64,000 nucleotides of DNA from Sipunculus nudus (Eukaryota > Annelida > Sipuncula > Golfingiida > Sipunculidae), in contig CM049320.1 in NCBI GenBank assembly GCA_026874595.1, positions 8,063,464 to 8,127,463 on the forward strand, read 5' to 3'. The translations under genes were made by a program, and so were the position numbers. Within the stretch, counting starts at the first letter, position 1, and each line of letters starts with the position of its first letter. The notes beneath the pieces were generated by a model. It ran no database searches. It had not been told where the DNA came from and worked only from the letters and a program-made list of their open reading frames with translations. Below are positions 1 to 9,357 of this stretch, one piece after another.

Positions 1-110
1 AAATCTATTTCTTCCCTGGGAAGAAATGGTGGGAAGAAAGTATTTCTTCCCTTCCGGGAAGAAAGTATTTCTTCCCTTCCCTTCCCTTCCCTCCGGGAAG
101 ATTGTGCCAA
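1..110. repeat. GGGAAGAA/TTCTTCCC palindromic low-complexity repeat
   Basis: Short inverted motifs TTCTTCCC and GGGAAGAA alternate with AAGTATTTCTTCCCTTCC units, so the stretch can fold on itself. It is cut by the window edge. No coding signal is visible. Confidence 0.7.
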
Positions 111-116
111 CCCTGA

Positions 117-133
117 TATATATATATATATAT
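117..133. repeat. (TA)n microsatellite
   Basis: Uninterrupted AT dinucleotide run. Confidence 0.9.
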
Positions 134-1193
134 ATTTTCATGTAATGGTCACAAGGTAGGGTTAAATGAAACACAAATTGAATAATGTATTTTATTCACC
201 GAATTTTGGCATTCTAATTTAAAGAAAGTCAACTTAACATTTCAATATATATGTATATATGTATAAAACCTCCTTTTGAATTAAAAATAAACTTCATTTT
301 TTTTTCTTAATATTTTCTTATGATTGCATTTAAATTTAAGTAAAAATATAAGAAAATAAAAAATATATATATATTTACACATACAGGAAAAAAGTATATT
401 AGATGAAGGAAAAGACGATTGAACAATCAGATTATACAAACAAAATAAACCTTGTAACAGGTGGATTGCGATTAAAATAAATTCTGATTAAACGTGTATG
501 ATTCATATGGAAAATGTTACGAAGAAGGTAAATACAGTTTGGCAGGGCACACACCAGAAAGTTTTTTAAGAGTGAAATCACGTTATGCAGGGGATCAAAG
601 TAACAGGATCAAAGGAGAGGATCCTTTGATTCATCATCACAGAAAGTCCCGCTGATTGATGAGCCTTAGCTGACATTGCTCAGCTAACAAAACACATCCA
701 TGAAACCATGCGAAACATGGTTAGCCGTCACCCGGACACTGATTGGTTGACACAAACAGGCTCTGTAAAAGCAGTGCCTATTGGCCAATACGCCACCAAA
801 TTTTTGGTGACGAAGTGACTGTCCGTATCAGGCTAGTAATTGGTGACGAAACGACCGTGGTGACGAATCGACTGGTATTCAAGTATACATACATGCATGC
901 ACTGGCATATGAGTAATACTCCGTGCAAATTATGGATAAACTTTACTAAAGTTATTAACCTACATGCAAATAGAAATTTATAAAAAAAACCATCATATTA
1001 ATCAGTTTTTATTAATTTATTTAAATGTTAAACTAGGAGTAGGCCTAACTATATTTTCATAAAAAAATTATAAATGGGCTTAATCCCGAATGTATGAAAA
1101 TAAATTTATATATTTTAAACGGGTACAAGTGAATTCGGCCCATTTCGAACCCGGCCCAACCAAATTACCAGCCCGGCCCGTCCCTGGTTCTGC

Positions 1194-1196
<3 letters not shown>
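134..1196. other. AT-rich DNA without recognisable gene
   Basis: I see no coding signal in either strand. A small inverted repeat (ATCAAAGGA / TCCTTTGAT) lies near 608-633. A GC-rich stretch with GGCCC motifs at about 1130-1190 leads into the next (TA)n tract. Confidence 0.5.

Positions 1197-1240
<44 letters not shown>
1197..1240. repeat. (TA)n microsatellite
   Basis: About 22 AT repeats. The only open frame here spells alternating Tyr-Ile and is an artefact of the repeat. Confidence 0.9.
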
Positions 1241-1245
<5 letters not shown>

Positions 1246-1724
1246 CATCTTTCTTCCTTCACATATATAAACAGGTGTTAATTAATGGAGACTTAGAGGA
1301 TCAAATTTTTTTGGCTTCAGCTCTCTTGTCTCTCTCTCACACTCCGATGTATAAGAAGTTTTTTTATTTTGCCTCAGCTCTCTCTCTCTCTCTCAAATAA
1401 AATACACAAAATATTTACTGAGATCTAAAACTTTATTTTGTCACACATTTATGGGTATACCTGTGCTCTCTGTCTTTCACTTATAGAAAAATAAAATAAT
1501 AAAAAAACTTAATGCCTAGAATAATACATTTCCACCTGTTATTTATTTTTGCATATCCTTTGAATCTGAAGCTCTAACGCAGTCAATATATAAGTTGTGA
1601 AGTCTTTCACAACTGTGAAATTTCACTATGGCATGTGCCAAAGTTCATATGAATAAAAAGTTGGTCTTAAAATTTATAAAAATCCTAACTATTCTTCATG
1701 TATATATCAATCACAATGTTCATG
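1241..1724. other. CT-rich and AT-rich spacer
   Basis: CTCTCT runs occur at about 1319-1398. Nothing else is recognisable. Confidence 0.5.
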
Positions 1725-1740
1725 GCCTAAGCACTTAGGC
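1725..1740. repeat. Small perfect hairpin
   Basis: Seven-base arms GCCTAAG / CTTAGGC flank a two-base loop. Function is unknown. Confidence 0.5.
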
Positions 1741-1845
1741 TTCCTCTGGCACTCAGACTGGGTATGATATCCGTGGGCAGTAAATCCGTCCAGCCTCCCG
1801 CAAGAAGATACTGGGAGAGTCCCTATATCATACCTGCTGATGTCT

Positions 1846-1938
1846 GTCCGTAAGACTGGCACGTTTCGACACCATTGGACCCACAAATCTGAAATTCTGC
1901 ATACAGTAAAATGTCCCCAAAATCTCCTACCATGCTGA
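1846..1938 (+). repeat. Fragment of the AGCT-type rolling-circle element core
   Basis: This stretch closely matches 28519-28607 (same CCGTAAGACTGGCACG start and CTCCTACCATGC end), which lies just inside the 5' end of the rolling-circle element at 28415-31076. Here it abuts the first PHD repeat unit directly, so it marks the junction between that element's debris and the array. Confidence 0.75.
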
Positions 1939-1957
1939 AAATTTAGGCATGGAGTGC

Positions 1958-2170
1958 CTAACATTGTGGGCACATATAGTCGGCCATGGGGGGGGGGGGG
2001 TGCTTGGTGATAACCACACAGGGGAAGTGGCACCACTTGCCACAGACGTCGCACCTTACCCACTTTGCGTGGCCTTTTGGTTTGTAGCAAGACAAAGTGT
2101 CACAAACCAGTTTCAGTTTTTTCTTTTCTTGACTGTAACTAAGAAGCTTCATGAGTGTGTAGTGGCTCAA
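1958..2170 (-). pseudogene. PHD-like finger, array copy 1 (complete zinc-ligand set)
   Basis: This is the only copy with all eight ligands. Spacing is C-x4-C-x11-C-x2-C-x4-H-x2-C-x14-C-x2-C, ending CPQC and then an immediate TAG stop. PHD fingers bind two zinc ions and usually read histone H3 tails. The G-run here is 13 long and keeps the frame. It lies at the downstream end of the array on the coding strand, so it is a plausible original terminal exon from which the others were copied. Whether it is expressed is unknown. Confidence 0.6.
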
Positions 2171-2310
2171 GTCTTTAAATTACCCATCACCTTACTGGGA
2201 TTTAACTTTAAATGTTAAATACGTATGAACCTTTCTTTAAATAAAGTAGAAAACAATTTTATTGCATCATTTTATAGATGTAAAGCTATATGCATATTTT
2301 CTCATCCTCT

Positions 2311-2592
2311 CTATATATAATTAGTAATTATTGTTTGGCTCTTCCAAATTATGCAGAATTTAGGCATGGAGTGCCAGACCTTGTGGGCACATATAGTCTG
2401 CCGTGGGGGGGGGGGGGGGGTTGGCGTGGTGATAACCACACAGGGGAAGTGGCACCACTCACCACAGACGTTGCACCTTACCCACTTTGCGTGGCCTTTT
2501 GGTTTGTAGCAAGACAAAGCGTCACAAACCAGTTTCAGTTTTTTCTTTTCTTGACTGTAACTAAGAAGCTTCATGAGTGTGTAGTGGTTCAA
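2311..2592 (-). pseudogene. PHD-like finger, array copy 2
   Basis: The first six ligands are intact (VRCNVCGEWCHFPC). The G-run of 16 shifts the frame, so ADYMCPQ is replaced by RQTICAHK and the last cysteine pair is lost. Confidence 0.6.
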
Positions 2593-2730
2593 GTTTTTAA
2601 ATTACCCATCACCTTACTGGGATTTAACTTTAAATCTTAAATATGTATGAACCTTTCTTTAAATAAAGAAGAACAATTTTATTGCATCATTTTATAGATG
2701 TAAAGCTATATGCATATTTTCTCATCCTCT

Positions 2731-3012
2731 CTATATATAATTAGTAATTATTGTTTGGCTCTTCCAAATTATGCAGAATTTAGGCATGGAGTGCCAGATC
2801 TTGTGGGCACATATAGTCTGCCGTGGGGGGGGGGGGGGGGGTGGCGTGGTGATAACCACACAGGGGAAGTGGCACCACTCACCACAGACGTTGCACCTTA
2901 CCCACTTTGCGTGGCCTTTTGGTTTGAAGCAAGACAAAGCGTCACAAACCAGTTTCAGTTTTTTCTTTTCTTGACTGTAACTAAGAAGCTCCATGAGTGT
3001 GTAGTGGCTCAA
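2731..3012 (-). pseudogene. PHD-like finger, array copy 3
   Basis: Nearly identical to copy 2, with a Tyr-to-Phe change after the second cysteine. The G-run is 17 and the frame after the prolines is shifted. Confidence 0.6.
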
Positions 3013-3186
3013 GTCTTTAAATTACCCATCACCTTACTGGGATTTAACTTTAAATCTTAAATACGTATGAACCTTTCTTTAATTGAAAGAAGAAAACAAT
3101 TTTATTGCATCATTTTATAGATGTAAAGCTATATGCACATTTTCTCATCCTCTCTATATATAATTAGTTATTATTGTTTGGCTCTT

Positions 3187-3429
3187 TCAAATTATGCAGA
3201 ATTTAGGCATGGAGTGCCAGACCTTGTGGGCACATATAGTCTGCCGTGGGGGGGGGGGGACCGTTGTGATTACCACACAGGGGAAGTGGCACCACTTGCC
3301 ACAGACGTCGCACCTTACCCACTTTTCGTGGCCTTTTGGTTTGTAGCAAGACAAAGTGTCACAAACCAGTTTCAGTTTTTTCTTTTCTTGACTGTAACTT
3401 AGAAGCTTCATGAGTGTGTAGTGGTTCAA
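3187..3429 (-). pseudogene. PHD-like finger, array copy 4
   Basis: Six ligands are intact; the HAKW segment is HEKW. The G-run is 12 and the frame after it is shifted. Very similar to copy 5 except for run length. Confidence 0.6.
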
Positions 3430-3619
3430 GTCTTTAAATTACCCATCACCTTACTGGGATTTAACTTTAAATCTTAAATATGTATGAACCTTTCTTTAAT
3501 TAAAAGAAGAAAACAATTTTATTGCATCATTTTATAGATGTAAAGCTATATGCACATTTTCTCATCCTCTCTATATATAATTAGTTATTATTGTTTGGCT
3601 CTTTCAAATTATGCAGAAT

Positions 3620-3850
3620 TTAGGCATGGAGTGCCAGACCTTGTGGGCACATATAGTCTGCCGTGGGGGGGGGGGGGGGGACCGTTGTGATTACCACACA
3701 GGGGAAGTGGCACCACTTGCCACAGACGTCGCACCTTACCCACTTTTCGTGGCCTTTTGGTTTGTAGCAAGACAAAGTGTCACAAACCAGTTTCAGTTTT
3801 TTCTTTTCTTGACTGTAACTTAGAAGCTTCATGAGTGTGTAGTGGTTCAA
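3620..3850 (-). pseudogene. PHD-like finger, array copy 5
   Basis: The G-run of 16 keeps the frame, so the finger continues through ADYMCPQ. The final cysteine codon is glycine (CPQG), and the frame ends LALHA before a stop. Confidence 0.6.
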
Positions 3851-3990
3851 GTCTTTAAATTACCCATCACCTTACTGGGATTTAACTTTAAATCTTAAAT
3901 ATGTATGAACCTTTCTTTAAATAAAGTAGAAAGCAATTTTATTGCATCATTTTATAGATGTAAAGCTATATGCACATTTTCTCATCCTCT

Positions 3991-4260
3991 CTATATATAA
4001 TTAGTAATTATTGTTTGGCTCTTCCAAATTATGCGGAGTTTAGGCATGGAGTGCCAGACCTTGTGGGCACATATAGTCTGCCGTGGGGGGGGGGGGATGA
4101 TAACCACACAGGGGAAGTGGCACCACTCGCCACAGACGTTGCACCTTACCCACTTTGCGTGGCCTTTTGGTTTGTAGCAAGACAAAGCGTCACAAACCAG
4201 TTTCAGTTTTTTCTTTTCTTGACTGTAACTAAGAAGCTTCATGAGTGTGTAGTGGCTCAA
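3991..4260 (-). pseudogene. PHD-like finger, array copy 6
   Basis: Six ligands are intact. The G-run is 12 with a small deletion beside it, and the frame is shifted after the prolines. Confidence 0.6.
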
Positions 4261-4308
4261 GTCTTTAAATTACCTATATGCACATTTTCTCATCCCTTCT
4301 ATATATAA

Positions 4309-4530
4309 TTAGTAATTGTTTGGCTTTTCCAGATTATGCAGAATTAAGGCATGGAGTGCCAGCCCTTGTGGGCACATATAGTCTGCCTTTGGGGGGGGGG
4401 GCGTGGTGATTACCACACAGGGGAAGTGGCACCACTTGCCACAGACGTCGCACCTTACCCACTTTGCGTGGCCTTTTGGTTTGTAGCAAGACAAAGCGTC
4501 ACAAACCAGTTTGTTTTTTCTTTTCTTGAC
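4309..4530 (-). pseudogene. PHD-like finger, array copy 7
   Basis: A two-base deletion near 4512 breaks the leader frame before the first cysteine. From the second cysteine on, the frame is open through an 11-base run to ADYMCPQG. Confidence 0.55.
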
Positions 4531-4745
4531 TGTAACTAAGAAGCTTCATGAGTGTGTAGTGGTTCAAGTTTTTAAATTACCTATCACCTTACTGGGATTT
4601 AACTTTAAATCTTAAATATGTATGAACCTTTCTTTAAATAAAGAAGAACAATTTTATTGCATCATTTTATAGATGTAAAGCTATATGCACATTTTCTCAT
4701 CCTCTCTATATATAATTAGTAATTATTGTTTGGCTCTTCCAGATT

Positions 4746-4975
4746 ATGCAGAATTTAGGCATGGAGTGCCAGACCTTGTGGGCACATATAGTCTGCCGTG
4801 GGGGGGGGGGGGGCGTGGTGATTACCACACAGGGGAAGTGTCACCACTTGCACAGACGTCGCACTTTACCAGCTTTGCATTGCCTTTTGGTTTGTAGTCA
4901 GACAAAGCGTCACAAACCAGTTTCAGTTTTTTCTTTTCTTGACTGTAACTAAGAAGCTTCATGAGTGTGTAGTGG
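4746..4975 (-). pseudogene. Degenerate PHD unit, array copy 8
   Basis: Belongs to a decayed subtype shared with copies 9 and 12. The second cysteine codon and the histidine-containing GHAK segment are mutated, and a deletion in the CGKWCH segment shifts the frame. No useful minus-strand open frame remains. Confidence 0.55.
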
Positions 4976-5120
4976 CTCAAGTCTTTAAATTACCCATCAC
5001 CTTACTGGGATTTAACTTTAAATGTTAAATACGTATGAACCTTTCTTTAAATGAAGAAGAAAACAATTTTATTGCATCATTTTATAGCTGTAAAGCTATA
5101 TGCATATTTTCTCATCCTCT

Positions 5121-5396
5121 CTATATATAATTAGTAATTATTGTTTGGCTCTTCCAAATTATGCGGAGTTTAGGCATGGAGTGCCAGACCTTGTGGGCAG
5201 ATATAGTCTGCCGTGGAGGGGGGGGGAGGCCTGATGATAACCACACAGGGGAAGTGTCACCACTTGCACAGACGTCGCACTTTACCCACTTTGCATTGCC
5301 TTTTGGTTTGTAGTCAGACAAAGTGTCACAAACCAGTTTCAGTTTTTTCTTTTCTTGACTGTAACTAAGAAGCTTCATGAGTGTGTAGTGGCTCAA
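5121..5396 (-). pseudogene. Degenerate PHD unit, array copy 9
   Basis: Decayed subtype: CDTLSD replaces CDALSC, GNAK replaces GHAK, and the frame shifts after KCDVC. The G-run is interrupted by A residues. Confidence 0.55.
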
Positions 5397-5585
5397 GTCT
5401 TTAAATTACCCATCACCTTACTTGGATTTAACTTTAAATCTTAAATACGTATGAACCTTTCTTTAAATAAAGAAGAAAACAATTTTATTGCATCATTTTA
5501 TAGATGTAAAGCTGTATGCACATTTTCTCATCCTCTCTATATATAATTAGTAATTATTGTTTGGCTCTTCCAGATAATGCAGAAT

Positions 5586-5807
5586 TTAGGCATGGAGTGC
5601 CAGACCTTGTGGGCACATATAGTCTGCCGTGGGGGGGGGTGTGGTGATAACCACACAGGGGAAGTGGCACCACTCGCCACAGACGTCGCACCTTACCCAC
5701 TTTGCGTGGCCTTTTGGTTTGTAGCAAGACAAAGGGTCACAAACCAGTTTCAGTTTTTTCTTTTCTTGACTGTAACTAAGAAGCTTTATGAGTGTGTAGT
5801 GGTTCAA
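5586..5807 (-). pseudogene. PHD-like finger, array copy 10
   Basis: Carries the shortest G-run (9). It is in frame through ADYMCPQG, with six ligands plus the penultimate cysteine. Confidence 0.6.
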
Positions 5808-5982
5808 GTCTTTAAATTACCCATCACCTTACTGAGATTTAACTTTAAATCTTAAATACGTATGAACCTTTCTTTAAATAAAGAAGAAAACAATTTTATT
5901 GCATCATTTTATAGATGTAAAGCTATCTGCATATTTTCTCATCCTCTCTATATATAATTAGTATTTGTTTGGCTCTTCCAGA

Positions 5983-6219
5983 TTATGCAGAATTTAGGCA
6001 TGGAGTGCCAGACCTTGTGGGCACATATAGTCTGCCGTGGGGGGGGGGGGGCGTGGTGATAACCACACAGGGGAAGTGGCACCACTCGCCACAGACGTCG
6101 CACCTTACCCACTTTGCGTGGCCTTTTGGTTTGTAGCAAGACAAAGCGTCACAAACCAGTTTCAGTTTTTTCTTTTCTTGACTGTAACTAAGAAGTTTCA
6201 TGAGTGTGTAGTGGCTCAA
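5983..6219 (-). pseudogene. PHD-like finger, array copy 11
   Basis: Six ligands are intact; the G-run of 13 shifts the frame after the prolines, giving HGRLYVPT. Confidence 0.55.
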
Positions 6220-6394
6220 GTCTTTAAATTACCCATCACCTTACTGGGATTTAACTTTAAATCTTAAATACGTATGAACCTTTCTTTAAATAGAGTAGAA
6301 AACAATTTTATTGCATCATTTTATAGATGTTAAGCTATATGCACATTTTCTCATCCTCTCTATATATAATTAGTAATTGTTTGGCTCTTCCAGA

Positions 6395-6620
6395 TTATGC
6401 AGAATTAAGGCATGGAGTGCCAGACCTTGTGGGCACATATAGTCTGCCTGGGGGGGGGGGGGGGGCGTGGTGATTACCACACAGGGGAAGTGTCACCACT
6501 TGCACAGACGTCGCACTTTACCCGCTTTGCATTGCCTTTTGGTTTGTAGTCAGACAAAGCGTCACAAACCAGTTTCAGTTTTTTCTTTTCTTGACTGTAA
6601 CTAAGAAGCTTCATGAGTGT
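6395..6620 (-). pseudogene. Degenerate PHD unit, array copy 12
   Basis: Third member of the decayed subtype, sharing the lesions of copies 8 and 9, with a G-run of about 16. Confidence 0.5.
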
Positions 6621-6782
6621 GTAGTGGCTCAAGTCTTTCAAGTACCCATCACCTTACTGGGATTTAACATTAAATGTTAAATACGTATGAACCTTTCTTT
6701 AAATAAAGTAGAAAACAATTTTATTGCATCATTTTATAGATGTAGAGCTATATGCACATTTTCTCATCCTCTCTATATATAA

Positions 6783-7043
6783 TTAGTAATTGTTTGGCTC
6801 TTCCAGATTATGCAGAATTAAGGCATGGAGTGCCAGACCTTGTGGGAACATATAGTCTGCCTGGGGGGGGGGGGGCGTGGTGATAACCACACAGGGGAAG
6901 TGGCACCACTCACCACAGACATTGCACCTTACCCACTTTGCGTGGCCTTTTGGTTTGTAGCAAGACAAAGCGTCACAAACCAGTTTCAGTTTTTTCTTTT
7001 CTTGACTGTAACTAAGAAGCTTCATGAGCATGTAGTGGCTCAA
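6783..7043 (-). pseudogene. PHD-like finger, array copy 13
   Basis: Last unit on the right. In frame through the proline run, but the penultimate cysteine is phenylalanine (DYMFPQG). Confidence 0.6.
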
Positions 7044-7085
7044 GTCTTTAAATTACCCATCACCTTATTGGGGTTACCTATACAT

Positions 7086-7274
7086 CTTAAATACATATAA
7101 ACCTTCTTTAAATTAGGTAGATATGAAGTGGCTCAATTCTGACGCCACCACCCCCCTCACCAGGGCCAGGGCATTCTGTAAATACAAACATCAGCTCACA
7201 TTTATAACAATTATTTATGTGACAGGTAGAATGAAAGTCAGTTTGACATGAAGCAGAAATGTTATGACAAAACC

Positions 7275-7329
<55 letters not shown>

Positions 7330-7440
7330 CAATGTTTTTGAAATCTTGACATATTATTCTTCCATTCCAAACACCCTGCTTTGTGCATCTGTATTAATCA
7401 CAGCTGTGGTATCCACTGTAGAGCTTTATATTCTTTACCA
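7086..7440. repeat. Duplication copy A, left segment (pairs with 16903-17265)
   Basis: Near-identical to 16903-17265, including a GTCAGTTTGACAT-type stretch, a (TA)n tract and the following CATTCCAAACACCC segment. The homology stops exactly where the Helitron 3' terminus begins. Confidence 0.85.
7267..7325. repeat. (TA)n microsatellite
   Basis: Long TA run at the same place in the duplicated segment as 17096-17149. Confidence 0.9.
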
Positions 7441-7875
7441 CTAGGGGATTACCCGTGTTATGTGGTTAGCGATTTTAGGCAAATAACTATTTGAGATGGT
7501 TTCAGTGTGTGGGCAATTATCTTGCGCTTGCAATGAAATACAACACTGTTTAGTAATAAAAATGATCCCCAAACCACAGGACTAATTTTCTTAGTCTTTT
7601 TACTATAATCCACACCATTGCCATATACATGTATTATATTTCTGTACAATGTAGGTGTTCTTGTAAAACCCCAAAATTCTATAATTACGGGCTACACATT
7701 AGTTACCACAAAAGAATTTGTAGGTATAAGTACTTACGACACCAGTATTTGATATTGTAAAATGAGAGCTTTGTTTGATCCGTTCGGAAAAAAAGCGAAC
7801 TGTATGCAGTCAGAGATGTAAATGTGACACACTTGGTCCATGGTAAATAATTGTTTAAGTTATACCGTACAAAGC
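7441..7875. other. 3' non-coding part of the Helitron fragment
   Basis: Lies between the CTAG end and the helicase stop codon. No other gene is seen. Confidence 0.5.
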
Positions 7876-9357
7876 TTATAGAATTTCATGGTACACAATG
7901 TTGTTGATGAAAGTGCCAGTTCTGTTGCCTTTTTTACCATTCTTGGCCAGAATGCAGAATTTTGCAGGATCTCCCACACGGCTCGTGGCAACATATAGCT
8001 GACCATGTGAGTAGAAGTCATTTTTCAGGTAGATCCCCACCTGTTTCAATGTTTGTCCTTGTGATTTATTTGAGGTCATTCCAAAGCACAATCGAAATGG
8101 AAATTGACGGCGTTGCATCCGAAATGGGTAGATGTTATCAGATGGTGTAATAGGAATCCGAGGAATAAATAGTGTCTTCCCAGCATGAGTTCCTGTGGCA
8201 AGAGCCGCCTCAATGACGTGATCATGAAGACAGGTTACCACATAGCACTATTAGCAGCTCCCATTGCAGTGACAATTTGATGGATCAAAGTTACGAAGAA
8301 GCATGATAGGACAACTGAGCTTTAGTACCAGTCGATGTGGAGGCATTCCAGAGACATCTAATGTGTTAAGGAACTCAGTTGGATACTAAACGGCATTAGC
8401 ATCATCAATAACTTTGTCAGAGCTCAGGTTTACTCTGTGTTGACCTGGTAACTTGGAGATGAGGATGTTATTCACATGTTCTACGTCCTCGTTCTTTGGA
8501 CAAAGGACAGCTCTCGAGCAAAGCCATTTTGCATCTTTATATTTGGTGGTGAGGTTACTGTAGACATGGGTGCAGAGGCTGGTCAGAGAATTATCTTTGA
8601 AGACAAATTCCTCTTTGAGCTTTATTGTGTGTGGACCAAGGTGTTTCTCAACAGGCACACGTCCTTCTCCTGGAAACCAAATAAAGTACTATAAAAAAAT
8701 TTATAGGTAATTTACAGGTAATAATGCTACAATAATCTTGTAACATGATATGAAATTTATCACAATTGAATATATCAAAGTTTATCATATTTGAATTTTA
8801 CAATACTGCTTGAACTCTATATTTTTCATGAGGTGGGAGTAATAATTATGGCGGAGGTTAAAGGTTGAAACATAATTTTGGAAAAATGTGTCGTGTTTTT
8901 TTATTCCTGTAGCCGCAAATGATCCAATTGTGCTCACCCTTGTTATTATCATCTTCGGGAAGATTGCAAAAGGAGTATATGGTTGGATTGTACCATAACC
9001 TAAAATATACGAACCTACTTCTAGAAGATGGTCAGCAAACTGCCGAATGTTCCCAGCAGCTAACTGGACACGCATATTTGTTGTGAGCTTCATTATTTGG
9101 ATGTTGCTCCAGAGGGGAGAGGTCTTCAAACACGCCTCCACGATTTCTGGTCGGCCACCTCTGCGCACAACTGGTAGGATCTGCCGCCAGTCTCCTGCAA
9201 GAACAATTGTCATTCCTCCAAATGGTTGGGTATTGCCTCTGATGTCTTGGAAAGTGCAATTGATTGCTTCATATACTCTGCAATGTGCCATGGTTACTTC
9301 GTCAGTGACCAGCAGACTGCACTGCAAAATGAGTTGAGCAGTACTGTCTCGCTTTGA
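7876..9357 (-). pseudogene. Helitron PIF1-like helicase, C-terminal part
   Basis: Encodes helicase motifs II to VI of a Helitron/PIF1 superfamily-1 helicase, the enzyme that unwinds DNA during rolling-circle transposition. Visible in order are LLVTDEVTMAH (Walker B), MTIVLAGDWRQILPVV (motif III), LTTNMRV (motif IV) and VMLLRN-type PIMLLRNFDPS. These are followed by GMTSNKSQGQTL (motif V) and YVATSRVGDP (motif VI). An intron at 8670-9014 has GT and AG borders, and splicing it restores the family sequence LLEVGEGR. The exon after it has in-frame stops at 8386-8388 and 8248-8253, so it is dead. The upstream Walker A exon lies at 11698-11880, beyond an insertion. Confidence 0.88.
8670..9014 (-). 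other. Intron in the helicase gene
   Basis: 345 nt, donor GTTCGT and acceptor TTGGTTTCCAG on the minus strand. Joining the flanks keeps the reading frame and rebuilds a glycine codon of the conserved LLEVGEGR segment. Confidence 0.8.

Larger units (their letters stand above)
1946..7085 (-). repeat. Tandem array of 13 PHD-finger-encoding units, about 415 bp each
   Basis: Thirteen head-to-tail copies of a unit of roughly 410-420 bp; the unit between copies 6 and 7 is shortened to about 300 bp. On the minus strand each unit holds one exon-sized open frame encoding a basic leader (SYSQEKKKLKL) and a C4-H-C PHD-like zinc finger. A C-run follows, read as prolines, then ADYMCPQ. On the plus strand this run is 9-17 Gs, with a different length in nearly every copy. 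Because it lies inside the finger, its length decides whether the last cysteines are in frame. Units also share an AATAAA-containing spacer and (TA)-rich flanks. I see no splice signals that clearly join the units, so this may be a satellite grown from the last exon of a transposon gene, or a decayed multi-finger gene. Confidence 0.85.

Noticed and set aside
1090-1281. Open frames spelling Tyr-Ile runs over (TA)n tracts (also near 7108, 17041, 40500, 41395, 63317, 63605)
   Set aside because: Microsatellite artefacts.
1707-2090. 127-codon open frame on the minus strand
   Set aside because: It is an alternate frame across the PHD unit (reading KRPRKVGKVRRLW) and rolling-circle debris.
1946-7085. 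CRISPR-like or VNTR interpretation of the array
   Set aside because: Units are about 415 bp, eukaryotic and coding; there is no short-repeat/spacer structure.
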